From positions 620,001-684,000 of the forward strand of contig NZ_LT607410.1 of NCBI RefSeq assembly GCF_900091515.1: a stretch of DNA of 64,000 bases, written 5' to 3'. Shown piece after piece: positions 46,480-55,457 of this stretch. The notes beneath the pieces are model-generated. The model was not told the DNA's origin. It saw only the letters and a program-made list of their open reading frames with translations, and did no database searches. The stretch comes from Micromonospora purpureochromogenes (lineage in GTDB: Bacteria > Actinomycetota > Actinomycetes > Mycobacteriales > Micromonosporaceae). A program made the translations under genes and the position numbers. Within the stretch, counting starts at the first letter, position 1, and the number at the start of each line of letters is the position of its first letter.

Positions 46480-47976
46480 ATGAGCACCCAGTCGACGGCC
46501 GGCCTCGACGACGCCGGGACCAGCGACCACCCGTCCCGGTCGGACGGCTTCGTCCGAGGCGCCTCCGAGCTGATCGGCGGCCCGCTCGGCGACTACGCGG
46601 TCGCGCTGGACCGGCCCGCCGGCCGGGAAAGCCGCTTCTGGACCGCCGCGCGGATCGTCCTCGCGCTGGCCTGCCTCACCCTGGCGCTGCACTGGGTGCA
46701 GAAGTCGCCCTGCCAGGACGGCGCCTGGCAGAACAACGTGCAGTACACCCGGCTCTGCTACACCGACGTGCTCGCCCTCTACTACGCCGAGGGACTCAAC
46801 GAGGGCAAGGTCCCCTACCGGGACCACCCGGTCGAGTACCCGGTGCTCACCGGCTACTTCATGGGCGCGCTCGGCCTGCCGGTACACAGCCTCGGCGCCG
46901 ACGACCCGCAGCTCAACCAGGGCCAGTGGTTCTACAACCTCAACGCGCTGACGCTCAGCGCGCTGGCGGTCGCCACCGTCGCGGTGATCCTCGCCCTGCG
47001 CCGCCGACGACCCTGGGACGCCGCGCTCTTCGCGCTGGCCCCGGCGCTGCTGCTCACCGCCACGGTCAACTGGGACTTCCTCGCCATCGGGCTCGCCGCC
47101 TTCGGCCTGGCCGCGTGGGCCCGCCGCCGGCCCGCGCTCGCCGGGCTGCTGCTCGGCCTCGGCGGCGCCGCCAAGCTCTGGCCGCTGTTCCTGTTCTGGC
47201 CCATCCTGCTGCTCGCGCTGCGGGCCGCCCGGGTACGTGCCGCGCTGACCGCCATCGGCACCGCGGTGGTGGTGCTGTTGGCGGTCAACCTGCCGGTGGC
47301 GATCCCGTACCGGGAGAACTGGTACCGCTTCTTCGAGCTGAACGACACCCGACCCATCGACTGGGGCACGCTCTGGTACATCGGGCGGTACTTCGACGGC
47401 AAGGTGAACACCGGCGCGGCCGGCGACCAGGGGCCGTTCCAGTGGTTGAACACGCACATCCCGACGCTCAACACCCTGTCGTACGCCCTGTTCATCCTGG
47501 CCTGCCTCGGCGTGGCCGCGCTGGCGCTGCTGGCTCCCCGCCGGCCCCGGCTGGCCCAGCTCGCCTTCCTGGTGGTCGCCGCGTTCCTGATCTTCAGCAA
47601 GGTCTGGTCGCAGCAGTTCGTGCTCTGGCTGCTGCCGCTGGCGGTACTGGCCCGCCCCCGCTGGGGCGCCTTCCTCGCCTGGCAGCTCGCCGAGGTCTGC
47701 TACTTCGCCGCCTTCTACGGCGAGCTGCTCGGCGCGGCGACCAGCCGGCCGGTCTTCCCCGAGGGCGTGTTCGTGCTGGCCTCGACGCTCCGGCTGGGCA
47801 CCGTCGTGCTGCTCTGCGTGCTGGTGATCCGGGACGTCCTGCGCCCCGAACGCGACGCGGTGCGGCGCACCTACGCCGACGATCCGGACGGCGGAGTCCT
47901 CGACGGCGCCCCCGACGCCCCCTGGCTGGCCAACCGCCACCCCGCCGCCCGCTCTCCGCAGCCTGCCCCCGCCTGA
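46480..47976 (+). CDS. GT87-like polytopic membrane glycosyltransferase
   Basis: 498 residues with about ten membrane segments. After a hydrophilic N-terminus come RIVLALACLTLALHWVQKS, an acidic extracytoplasmic loop with YAEGLNEGKVPYRDHPVEYP, LLGLGGAAKLWPLFLFWPIL, and FQWLNTHIPTLNTLSYALFI. The pattern matches glycosyltransferase family 87 (DUF2029), polyprenol-phosphate-dependent mannosyltransferases of actinobacterial envelope glycans. It follows ponA as Rv0051 does in Mycobacterium. The substrate is not known. Confidence 0.85.
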   Translation: MSTQSTAGLDDAGTSDHPSRSDGFVRGASELIGGPLGDYAVALDRPAGRESRFWTAARIVLALACLTLALHWVQKSPCQDGAWQNNVQYTRLCYTDVLALYYAEGLNEGKVPYRDHPVEYPVLTGYFMGALGLPVHSLGADDPQLNQGQWFYNLNALTLSALAVATVAVILALRRRRPWDAALFALAPALLLTATVNWDFLAIGLAAFGLAAWARRRPALAGLLLGLGGAAKLWPLFLFWPILLLALRAARVRAALTAIGTAVVVLLAVNLPVAIPYRENWYRFFELNDTRPIDWGTLWYIGRYFDGKVNTGAAGDQGPFQWLNTHIPTLNTLSYALFILACLGVAALALLAPRRPRLAQLAFLVVAAFLIFSKVWSQQFVLWLLPLAVLARPRWGAFLAWQLAEVCYFAAFYGELLGAATSRPVFPEGVFVLASTLRLGTVVLLCVLVIRDVLRPERDAVRRTYADDPDGGVLDGAPDAPWLANRHPAARSPQPAPA

Positions 47977-48018
47977 AGACCCCGCAAGTCCAAGGCGGCC
48001 TCGGGCCGTCAGGGTTTT

Positions 48019-48080
48019 CGGGGGAGCCCGGCCGGCGCAGGGATCAAGCCTGACCGCCCGGAGCCGGTCGGGCTCCCCCG
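48019..48080. terminator. Large hairpin between convergent genes
   Basis: CGGGGGAGCCCGGCCGGC (48019-48036) pairs, with a mismatch, with GCCGGTCGGGCTCCCCCG (48063-48080). Preceded on the plus strand by TTTT and on the minus strand by a matching run. Confidence 0.65.
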
Positions 48081-48103
48081 CAAAACTCACCCCGCGAGAC
48101 GGC

Positions 48104-50353
48104 TCAGAGACGGAACACCACGGCGTCGCCGACCTCCTCGCGGGTGATGCCGAGCTGGTCGACCGGCGCGTTGACCGTCACCTCCCACGGGGTGCCGACG
48201 ATCTGGTCGCGCAACAGCACCACGTTGCGGACGCCGAGCGTGCGCAGGTAGTCGACGCTGGTCTGGTCGGGGAAGGCCAGCGTCACCCGGCGCACGTCGT
48301 CGAGCTGGGTGGGGGTGAAGCCGCTGCCGCCGTTGACCAGGTCCGGGAAGGTGCTGGTGGACCAGAGCATCACCGGCTGGTCGAGGTTCTGGCTGCTCGG
48401 CAGCACCAGCATCGGGCCGTCCACGGTCCGCATCGCCACCGGCTGCTCGGGCACCACCGGGTGCGGAGTGACGTTCAATCCCTCGAAGAGGACCAGCAGC
48501 ACCGGCACCACCGTGGCCACCCGCAGCCACGGCGACGGCCGGTACGGGCCACGCTCGGCGGCCATCTCGCCGACCCGGTCGGCGAAAGCGCTCACCGCAC
48601 CGGCCGCGAGCAGGCCCAGCAGCAGTGTCGTCCAGAGCATCATCCGCCCCGGGGTGCGCAGCCCGTTCCAGCCCGGGAGGTGCTCGAAGAGCAGGCCGTA
48701 GGTGAAGGTGCCGTCGAAGAACCGGGTGCCCATGGCCAGCACCATGGTGACCAGCACCCCGGCGAGCAGCAGCAGCCGCTGCCGCAGTTTCCAGACCGAG
48801 AAGAACAGGCCCCCCGCGGCCAGCGCGTAGAGCACGAAGCCGGGCAGCAGCGTCATCTCCGGGTGCCAGGGCAGCGTCGCGCGGGCCGCCTCGTGCAGCT
48901 CGCCCCAGACCCGGGACTCCGCCGGGGCGGTGAAGAAGCCCAGCGCCGGCGGCGAGTAGACCCCGATGTCGCCGAGGGTGCGGGCCGCGTTGGGGTGCAG
49001 CTCGGCGACCTTGAAGTACGGGATGGCCAGCAACGCGCCCACGCCGGCGAAGATCAGCCCGCCGACCAGGTCCGCGACGAGCAGCCGGGTGCCGAACGGA
49101 CGCTTCACCGGCCGGACCACCCAGCGCCGCAGGAACCAGATCGTGGCCGCGACCAGCACGATGCCGGCCAGGACGTACGCGAACGGCAGGCCGATCCCGA
49201 AGCCCAGGCTGAGTTGCCAGGCCGCCACCAGCCACCCGGTGTACGTCCAGCCCTCGTGCCGCCGTTCCGGGCGGTAGCCGTACCGCAGCGACCAGCCGTG
49301 ACCCCGGGCCAGCATGGCCAGCGCCAGCGGGATACCGCCGTTGGAGACGATGTGCAGGTGCCCGGCCTGGGCGAGCAGCCACGGAGCGTACGTGTAGCTG
49401 ACCCCGGCCACCGCGGCCCCCGCGCGGCCCGCTCCCAACTGCCGGGCCAGCGCGTACGCCCCGAGCGTGGCCAGCGCGTGGGCCAGCACGAACATGATGT
49501 TGTAGCGCAGCACCGCCGCTTCGGAACCGGTGCCGATCATGCCGACCGGGGCGTAGCCGAGCAGCATGTCGGAGAAGGCGAAGCTCCACTGCTCCGGGAA
49601 GAACGTGTTGGAGTGGAACAACTGCCCGGGCTCGGTCCGCAGGGCGTGCCCCGACCAGGCCATCTGCCAGGCCTGCAGGCTCGGGTCCCAGTAGTCCTGC
49701 GGCAGCGTGTAGAGCGGGTAACGCAGCGTCGGCCAGGTCATGCCGACGGCGAGGGCCAGCGCGGCCAGGGTGGCCAGCGTCCACTCGTGGACCAGGAGCC
49801 GACCGACGGCGCGCGCGGCGCGGCGAGGTCGGCCCGGCACCGGGTCGGGCGCCGGAGCGAACGCCGACCAGCGGTCCCGCGGCTCTCCGTCGCCGTCCTT
49901 CTTCTCGTCGCCGTCGCCCCCGGCCTTGGCGTCGGTGGCGCCGGCCTTTCCGCCGTCGCCGGTGGTGGTCTTCGCGGTGTCCGTGGCTGTGGGTTTCGCT
50001 TCGGCGGCGGTGCCCTTTTCGGTGTCGCCGGTGGTGGCCTTCGCGGTGTCCGTCGTCGCGGACTCCGCATCGGCGGGGTCGTCACTTCCGGCGTCGCCGG
50101 TGGCGGTCTTCGCGGTGCCCGTGGTCGTGGGCTTCGCGTCGGCGGGGTCGCCCGTTCCAGCGTCACCGGTCGCGGCATTCGCGGTGTCCGTGGTCGTGGA
50201 CCTCGCGTCGCCGCCCGTACTCGAGGGCTTCGTGGTGGCCGTCGCGTCGGCGGCACCGTCCTGCCCGGTGCCGCCCGGGGGCGTGCTGCCCTGCTCGTCG
50301 GGCCCGTCGGTCTGCCCGGTCGGCTGGGCGCCGCCGGTCGCGTTCGTGGTCAT
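48104..50353 (-). CDS. Large polytopic membrane protein with Thr/Ala repeat tail
   Basis: 749 residues. About residues 1-140 are low-complexity with four repeats of 22-23 residues built on TTDTAK-type and ATGD units; then a linker and about 12 membrane segments from EWTLATLAALALAVGMTWPT. Between them are large periplasmic loops such as LYTLPQDYWDPSLQAWQMAW. The layout resembles YfhO-type or GT-C glycosyltransferases, with the acidic extracytoplasmic DPSLQAWQ region, but I do not recognise the family. It follows nfo by 5 bp on the same strand. The membrane topology is the firm part; the function is not known. Confidence 0.78.
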   Translation of the reverse strand: MTTNATGGAQPTGQTDGPDEQGSTPPGGTGQDGAADATATTKPSSTGGDARSTTTDTANAATGDAGTGDPADAKPTTTGTAKTATGDAGSDDPADAESATTDTAKATTGDTEKGTAAEAKPTATDTAKTTTGDGGKAGATDAKAGGDGDEKKDGDGEPRDRWSAFAPAPDPVPGRPRRAARAVGRLLVHEWTLATLAALALAVGMTWPTLRYPLYTLPQDYWDPSLQAWQMAWSGHALRTEPGQLFHSNTFFPEQWSFAFSDMLLGYAPVGMIGTGSEAAVLRYNIMFVLAHALATLGAYALARQLGAGRAGAAVAGVSYTYAPWLLAQAGHLHIVSNGGIPLALAMLARGHGWSLRYGYRPERRHEGWTYTGWLVAAWQLSLGFGIGLPFAYVLAGIVLVAATIWFLRRWVVRPVKRPFGTRLLVADLVGGLIFAGVGALLAIPYFKVAELHPNAARTLGDIGVYSPPALGFFTAPAESRVWGELHEAARATLPWHPEMTLLPGFVLYALAAGGLFFSVWKLRQRLLLLAGVLVTMVLAMGTRFFDGTFTYGLLFEHLPGWNGLRTPGRMMLWTTLLLGLLAAGAVSAFADRVGEMAAERGPYRPSPWLRVATVVPVLLVLFEGLNVTPHPVVPEQPVAMRTVDGPMLVLPSSQNLDQPVMLWSTSTFPDLVNGGSGFTPTQLDDVRRVTLAFPDQTSVDYLRTLGVRNVVLLRDQIVGTPWEVTVNAPVDQLGITREEVGDAVVFRL

Positions 50354-50358
50354 CCGGG

Positions 50359-51141
50359 TCAGGCCCCCGTGCCGAGCTTGTCCCGCAGGAAGGCGATGTC
50401 CGCCCCCTGACCCGCGGCCCCGCCGGGCGTCTCCACGATCACCGGCGCGCCGGCGGCGCGGATCACCGCGACCACCAGGTCCGGGTCGATGATGCCGCCG
50501 TCGAGGTTGTCGTGCCGGTCCTGCCCCGAGTTGAAGCCGCCCTTGGAGTTGTTGGCGTGGACCAGGTCGATCCGACCGGTGATCGCCTTGACCCGGTCGA
50601 CCAGGTCGAGCAGTTCCTCGCCGCCCGCGTACGCGTGGCAGGTGTCCAGACAGAAGCCCACCTCGTGGTCGCCGACGGCGTCCCAGAGCCGGGCCAGCGC
50701 GTCGAGTCGTCGGGCGCAGGCGTTGTCACCGCCAGCGGTGTTCTCGATCAGCACCGGCACCGGGAAGCCGCCGGAGTCCGCCGCGTACGCGAAGGTCTTG
50801 CGCCAGTTGTCGAAGCCGACGGCGAGGTCGTCACCGGCGTTGACGTGCCCGCCGTGCACGATCAGCCCCTTGGCGCCGATCTCCGCCGCTGCGGCCGCGT
50901 GCCCGAGCAGCAGCTTGCGGCTGGGGATCCGGATCCGGTTGTTCAGGGTGGCCACGTTGATCACGTACGGGGCGTGGACGTAGAGGTCCACCTCGGCGGC
51001 GCGCAGCCGGGCCGCGTCCTCGCGGGGTTTCGGGGCCTTCCAACCCTGCGGGTCGGAGAGGAAGAACTGCACCGCCTCGGCGGAACGGGCGGCCGCCTCC
51101 GCCAACGGGTCGGCCTGGTCGACGTGGGCTCCGATACGCAT
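50359..51141 (-). CDS. nfo: Endonuclease IV (AP endonuclease, Nfo)
   Basis: 260-residue TIM-barrel DNA repair nuclease acting at abasic sites. Zinc-ligand motifs: [95 protein letters not shown] and [12 protein letters not shown]. These carry the three-metal ligand set. ATG at 51141, giving [20 protein letters not shown]; the long upstream frame is noncoding. Slightly short for the family but complete. Confidence 0.95.
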   Translation of the reverse strand: MRIGAHVDQADPLAEAAARSAEAVQFFLSDPQGWKAPKPREDAARLRAAEVDLYVHAPYVINVATLNNRIRIPSRKLLLGHAAAAAEIGAKGLIVHGGHVNAGDDLAVGFDNWRKTFAYAADSGGFPVPVLIENTAGGDNACARRLDALARLWDAVGDHEVGFCLDTCHAYAGGEELLDLVDRVKAITGRIDLVHANNSKGGFNSGQDRHDNLDGGIIDPDLVVAVIRAAGAPVIVETPGGAAGQGADIAFLRDKLGTGA

Positions 51142-51783
51142 GCAGGCGAGCCTACGTCGCATCCCCGACGCCCGGGGTGACGGAGGCGGGGAGTCGGGGC
51201 ACCGGATACGGCCCGGTCGCGTCACCGTCGGGCCGGGCGTTCGTTGACCGGGGTGGGATCGATACCAGGCTCTCCCGGCCCGTAGGGGCGGGGTCACCGC
51301 GGTCGATCCCGGTGCGGGGTCACCCCCGTCGTTGCGGCTCGGCACGTCGGGGGCGGGACCCGCCCGACCTGGTCCACCGACCACCAACTGGAATCTCGGA
51401 CTAATAGTTGCATTTCCACTAACTAGTGACGAGAGCCGTTGTACCGTCGGATAACAACAGGAAAGAGCTCCGCGGGGCGTCCTCGATCCAACCTCATCGG
51501 TGTGGTCGTTCCTCCCCAGGTCCCACCCAAGGAATGCGGATGGGACGCCCCGCGGTCCATGTGGACAGGGGTCCGCCACCGGCCTTCGGGCGTCGGGGCG
51601 GGCCCCTGTCGCCACGCCCGGCCGGCCGGTCCGACCTGCCCGGGCATGATCGTCCGGACCGGGTATCCTGGTCCGGTTGTCCGCGTCCGGCCGGGTTCCC
51701 CCGGACCCCGGAGCGGGCAGCGACGCACGACCTCCTGCCACGGAAGGACCGTGGCCGCATAGCCCACAGGAGGTGAGCACGTC
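51142..51783. other. Intergenic region between nfo and rpsF
   Basis: 642 bp. It contains an A/T-rich patch (51397-51425) with an imperfect inverted repeat (ACTAATAGT ... ACTAACTAGT), and a -10-like TATCCT (51664-51669) upstream of rpsF without a clear -35. The rpsF operon promoter should be here. No gene was recognised. Confidence 0.5.
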
Positions 51784-52074
51784 TTGCGTCATTACGAAGT
51801 CATGGTGATCCTCGACTCCAGCCTCGAGGAGCGCACCGTCGCCCCGTCGCTCGACACGTACCTGAACGTGATTCGGACTGCGGGTGGCTCGGTGGAGAAG
51901 ACCGACGTGTGGGGCCGCCGGCGCCTCGCGTACGAGATCAACAAGAAGGCCGAAGGCATCTACGCCGTCATCGACCTGCAGGCGACGCCGGAGGCGGTGG
52001 CCGAGCTGGACCGTCAGCTGCGGCTCAACGAGTCCGTGCTGCGCACCAAGGTCATCCGGCCGGAGATGCGCTAA
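51784..52074 (+). CDS. rpsF: 30S ribosomal protein S6 (bS6)
   Basis: 96 residues. Starts with TTG at 51784, seven bases after AGGAGGTGA; reading [20 protein letters not shown] and continuing [20 protein letters not shown] and [17 protein letters not shown]. Binds 16S rRNA with S18. First gene of rpsF-ssb-rpsR-rplI. The frame has no in-frame ATG or GTG nearby, so TTG is the start. Confidence 0.96.
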   Translation: MRHYEVMVILDSSLEERTVAPSLDTYLNVIRTAGGSVEKTDVWGRRRLAYEINKKAEGIYAVIDLQATPEAVAELDRQLRLNESVLRTKVIRPEMR

Positions 52075-52173
52075 GCATTCAAATCCCGGTTCGCCCGGAT
52101 CAGCCTCATCGGCGCTGTCGGAGGGCTCTGAGAGCCTGTACGGCAGAGCAGATGAGTGCGCGAGGAGATGGTC

Positions 52174-52692
52174 ATGGCAGGAGACACCACCATCACGGTC
52201 ATCGGCAACCTGACCGATGACCCCGAGTTGCGGTTCACCCCGTCCGGTGCGGCGGTCGCCAAGTTCCGGGTCGCTTCGACGCCCCGGTTCATGGACAAGA
52301 CCACCAACGAATGGAAGGACGGCGAGCCGCTCTTCCTGGCCTGCACTGTGTGGCGGCAGGCGGCGGAGCACGTCGCCGAGTCGCTCCAGCGGGGCGCCCG
52401 CGTGATCGTCTCGGGTCGGCTGCGTCAGCGGTCGTACGAGACCCGCGAGGGTGAGAAGCGCACCGTCATCGAGCTCGAGGTCGACGAGATCGGCCCGTCG
52501 CTGCGCTACGCCACGGCGAAGGTGCAGAAGATGTCGCGCTCGGGTGGCGGCGGCGGTGGCTTCGGTTCTGGTGGCGGTGGTGGCCAGGGTGGCGGCGGAG
52601 GCAACTTCGACGACCCCTGGGCTTCGGCCGCGCCGTCTCCGTCGCGCTCCGGTTCGGGCGGCGGAAACTTCGACGAGGAGCCCCCGTTCTAA
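52174..52692 (+). CDS. ssb: Single-stranded DNA-binding protein
   Basis: 172 residues. The OB fold is [60 protein letters not shown] and [20 protein letters not shown]; a Gly-rich linker follows, ending in the conserved acidic tip DEEPPF that recruits partner proteins. ATG at 52174 is preceded by GAGGAGATGG; a GTG at 52156 in frame is not needed. It coats ssDNA at the fork. Confidence 0.96.
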   Translation: MAGDTTITVIGNLTDDPELRFTPSGAAVAKFRVASTPRFMDKTTNEWKDGEPLFLACTVWRQAAEHVAESLQRGARVIVSGRLRQRSYETREGEKRTVIELEVDEIGPSLRYATAKVQKMSRSGGGGGGFGSGGGGGQGGGGGNFDDPWASAAPSPSRSGSGGGNFDEEPPF

Positions 52693-52733
52693 TGGCGCCG
52701 AGCGCCCGCGATCGCAAACCAGGAGCACGAGCA

Positions 52734-52973
52734 ATGGCCAAGGCTGCGGCACTTCGCAAGCCGAAGAAGAAGGTGAACCCGCTCGACAAGGACGGGATCA
52801 CCTACATCGACTACAAGGACACCGCGCTGCTGCGCAAGTTCATCTCCGACCGCGGCAAGATCCGCGCTCGGCGGGTGACCGGCGTGACCTCGCAGCAGCA
52901 GCGGCAGATCGCCCGTGCGGTCAAGAACGCCCGTGAGATGGCGCTCCTGCCGTACACCGCCACGGCCCGCTGA
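52734..52973 (+). CDS. rpsR: 30S ribosomal protein S18 (bS18), cysteine-free
   Basis: 79 residues: [77 protein letters not shown]. The core is standard S18. The CxxC and later cysteine that bind zinc in C-plus S18 proteins are replaced (VNPL and VTS), so this is a zinc-independent C-minus form. ATG at 52734 with AGGAGC upstream. In mycobacteria the copy in this operon is C-plus, so the type differs here. Confidence 0.95.
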   Translation: MAKAAALRKPKKKVNPLDKDGITYIDYKDTALLRKFISDRGKIRARRVTGVTSQQQRQIARAVKNAREMALLPYTATAR

Positions 52974-52987
52974 GAGGAGGCACCGAC

Positions 52988-53434
52988 ATGAAGATCATCC
53001 TGACCCAGGAAGTTTCCGGTCTCGGTGCCCCCGGCGACATCGTCGAGGTCAAGAACGGCTACGGCCGTAACTACCTGCTGCCGCAGGGCTTCGCGATCAG
53101 CTGGACCAAGGGTGCGGAGAAGCAGGTCACGGTCATCAAGCGGGCCCGCTCGGCCCGCGAGATCCGCGACCTCGGCCACGCCAACGAGGTCAAGGACCAG
53201 CTCGAGGGTCTGAAGGTCACCCTGAAGGCCCGCGCCGGTGACGGTGGTCGGCTCTTCGGCTCGGTCACCCCGGCCGAGATCGTCGACGCGGTCAAGGCGG
53301 CCGGCGGCCCGGCCCTCGACCGCCGTCGGCTGGAGGTGCCCGGTCACATCAAGTCGACCGGCTCCTACCCGGTGCGGATCAAGCTGCACCCCGAGGTGTC
53401 CGCCAAGTTCGACCTCAACGTCGTTCAGGGCTGA
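52988..53434 (+). CDS. rplI: 50S ribosomal protein L9 (bL9)
   Basis: 148 residues: [20 protein letters not shown] and [20 protein letters not shown] in the N-terminal domain, a long linking helix, and the C-terminal domain [20 protein letters not shown] with [16 protein letters not shown]. Preceded by AGAGGAGG 15 bp after rpsR. Last gene of the operon, followed by a strong hairpin. Confidence 0.96.
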   Translation: MKIILTQEVSGLGAPGDIVEVKNGYGRNYLLPQGFAISWTKGAEKQVTVIKRARSAREIRDLGHANEVKDQLEGLKVTLKARAGDGGRLFGSVTPAEIVDAVKAAGGPALDRRRLEVPGHIKSTGSYPVRIKLHPEVSAKFDLNVVQG

Positions 53435-53449
53435 CACCCACCGCACGAT

Positions 53450-53486
53450 GAAAGGGCCCGCACCGGACTCCGGTGCGGGCCCTTTC
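53450..53486. terminator. Strong bidirectional terminator after rplI
   Basis: A perfect 17-bp stem, GAAAGGGCCCGCACCGG with loop ACT, ends in CCCTTTC on the plus strand. It serves rplI and the convergent membrane gene. Confidence 0.85.
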
Positions 53487-53516
53487 GCATGCCCTCGTTG
53501 CGACTGGCCGGCGGGC

Positions 53517-55061
53517 TCAACCGATCGGCTGACCGGTCACCGCGCTGATCATGACGGTGGACAGGCCCCCGCCGACCACCGCCGCGGCCAGCGCCACCGT
53601 CGCCGACCGCCAGGTCGTGCCCACCCGGCGCAGCAGCCCCGCGACGACGAGGCTGCTCACCAGCGCCAGCCCGAAGCGCGGCGCACCGGCCACCAGTGAC
53701 GCGAAGGCGTGCGCCCGCGGCGAATCGCAGCCGCCGCCGCTGATGTCCGTCACGCACCCCGCCGGCGGCTGGCCGTCCAGGGTCAGCAGCCACCCGAAGA
53801 CCAGCGCCGCCGGCAGCAGATAGCAGGCGGCGGTGTAGAGCAGCGGACGCAGCGGACCACCCGGATCCGGGTCCAGCAGGTCGTCCTCCAGGCGGCGGTT
53901 CCACACCCCGCCGCCGACCGAATCGATCCGGTCACGCCACGACGGCGCGGCGAGCGGCCCGGCCGGCTCCACCCGACGACGGGGAGACGGGCGCGGCCGC
54001 GGCGCGGTGTAGGCGATTGCCGGCGACCGGGGCGCCGACGACGGCGGGTCCATCCACCGCGGATCGTCCCCGGCCAGCCGCGTGCCGGACCAGAACCCGT
54101 CCGGCTGCTCCGGCCACGACCAACCCTCACCGGTCACCGGCTCCGCCGACCGGGGCGGCTCGGTACGGTCCCAGCGGCCGACGTCGGTGCGGTCCTCCCA
54201 CCGGCTCGGCTCCTCGTACCGGTCCCGCCGGGCCAGGTCGCCACGGTCCCACTGGCCGGTGTCGGTGAGCCGGTCCCACTGGCCGGTGCTGTCGCCCTGA
54301 TCCCACCGGGCGGCACTACCGCCGCCGTCCCAGCGGTCCTCGGGGCCCGAGCGCTGCCAGGCGTGCACCCCGGAGGCGTCCCACGGGTCCACCGCCGGCC
54401 GATACTCCGGTTCCGGCTCCGCCACCGGCTGGGTACGGCCCCACGGGTCGACCGCCGGGCGGGACCAGGCGTCGGCCGAGGCGCGCCGGCTGCGACGGGT
54501 CGGCCGCTCCACCTCCCGCACGGCCGCGCCCGACTCCTCGTCGGACTCCTCGACACCCGACCAGATCACCTGCGGACGGCGCGACGCCGACCGGCGCGGA
54601 CGGGGCGTCGGCGCGGCACCAGAAATTGGCTCGTCCTCGAGGGAGTCGGCGCGCCGGCTGCCGACGTATCCCTGCTCCTGCGGACGGTCGAAGGTCCACT
54701 CCTGGGTGTGGTCGGACTCGGCCGCGGCGCCGATCGCCCGGGGCTCGCCCCAACTGCGCTCGCTGCGCCGCCCGCCCCCGGAGATCGGGCGATCGTCGTG
54801 CTCGTCGTCGTCCGGCGCGGCGTGCCGCCCCCGGCCGTCGGCGTGCGCGATGCCCGACTCCACGGCCCAGCGCGGCAGGTAGGCGTCGACCGGCTCCTGC
54901 TGGCCGCGCTCGACGGCCCGCCGTCGGCTGGGGGTGCGGTAACCCTCGCCCGCGTACCGGTAGGGATCGGCCGGAACAGCCTCGCCGAAGTCGTCCCACG
55001 GGGCGACCGGCTGACGCTCGCGCGGGCTGCCCTCCCCGCGCTCCCAGTCCCGGTAACTCAC
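53517..55061 (-). CDS. Membrane protein with long disordered W/D-rich N-terminus
   Basis: About 514 residues from a GTG at 55061; the frame extends to 55151, so the start is uncertain. The N-terminal 350 residues are disordered and charged, with repeated Trp-Asp units (RWDQGDSTGQWDRLTDTGQW and others) and many Arg. The C-terminal 130 residues hold about four membrane segments (YTAACYLLPAALVFGWLLT, LVAGAPRFGLALVSSLVVAG, SATVALAAAVVGGGLSTVMI) and a loop with CVTDISGGGCDSPRAHAF. I do not recognise the family. It is divergent from dnaB. Confidence 0.68.
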   Translation of the reverse strand: MSYRDWERGEGSPRERQPVAPWDDFGEAVPADPYRYAGEGYRTPSRRRAVERGQQEPVDAYLPRWAVESGIAHADGRGRHAAPDDDEHDDRPISGGGRRSERSWGEPRAIGAAAESDHTQEWTFDRPQEQGYVGSRRADSLEDEPISGAAPTPRPRRSASRRPQVIWSGVEESDEESGAAVREVERPTRRSRRASADAWSRPAVDPWGRTQPVAEPEPEYRPAVDPWDASGVHAWQRSGPEDRWDGGGSAARWDQGDSTGQWDRLTDTGQWDRGDLARRDRYEEPSRWEDRTDVGRWDRTEPPRSAEPVTGEGWSWPEQPDGFWSGTRLAGDDPRWMDPPSSAPRSPAIAYTAPRPRPSPRRRVEPAGPLAAPSWRDRIDSVGGGVWNRRLEDDLLDPDPGGPLRPLLYTAACYLLPAALVFGWLLTLDGQPPAGCVTDISGGGCDSPRAHAFASLVAGAPRFGLALVSSLVVAGLLRRVGTTWRSATVALAAAVVGGGLSTVMISAVTGQPIG

Positions 55062-55457
55062 GGCCGGAGCGTGACCCTTCTCAACCGAAAGCGCAATCCG
55101 CTGTCCAGGTGTAGCCGTTCCCAGCAGATAGTACGGGAAATCCGAACCCAAAGCCTTACCGGAAAATATCCGTCCACAGGGTGGGGATGATGTTTCCGCA
55201 GGTCAGAGCCGACCGACCCAGAATTCCCCACCGGTTTTCCACAACCTGTGCACACGCTGCGCACATGCTCGTCCACTCCATCCACAGGTTGTCCCGAGGC
55301 TCGTCCACCGGCCTGGTTGGGGTCTGACCTCGGGTTCCGTATCGTGGGGCACCGACCGGTCGCGCGATCGCCCCCCGATCGACCGGCCGGGTCGATCGGA
55401 AGTTGTCGCACCCGGCCGGTAGAGCTGGTATCGACCCGACGCAGTGGAGGGGGATCC
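55062..55457. other. Divergent control region before dnaB
   Basis: 396 bp. It contains the dnaB promoter and degenerate DnaA-box-like 9-mers (CCGTCCACA 55170, TTTTCCACA 55235, CCATCCACA 55278, TCGTCCACC 55301). None is a perfect match. A minus-strand TACTAT (55128-55133) may be a -10 element of the membrane gene. Confidence 0.5.
55317..55345 (+). promoter_or_regulatory. Candidate dnaB promoter
   Basis: TTGGGG (55317-55322), 17-bp spacer, TATCGT (55340-55345). The expected leader is about 106 nt, ending in GTGGAGGGGG before the GTG start. Confidence 0.5.

Noticed and set aside
51423..51767. 114-codon minus-strand frame before rpsF
   Set aside because: It overlaps the expected promoter region, has no clear ribosome site and matches no known family; plus-strand frames here are equally open.
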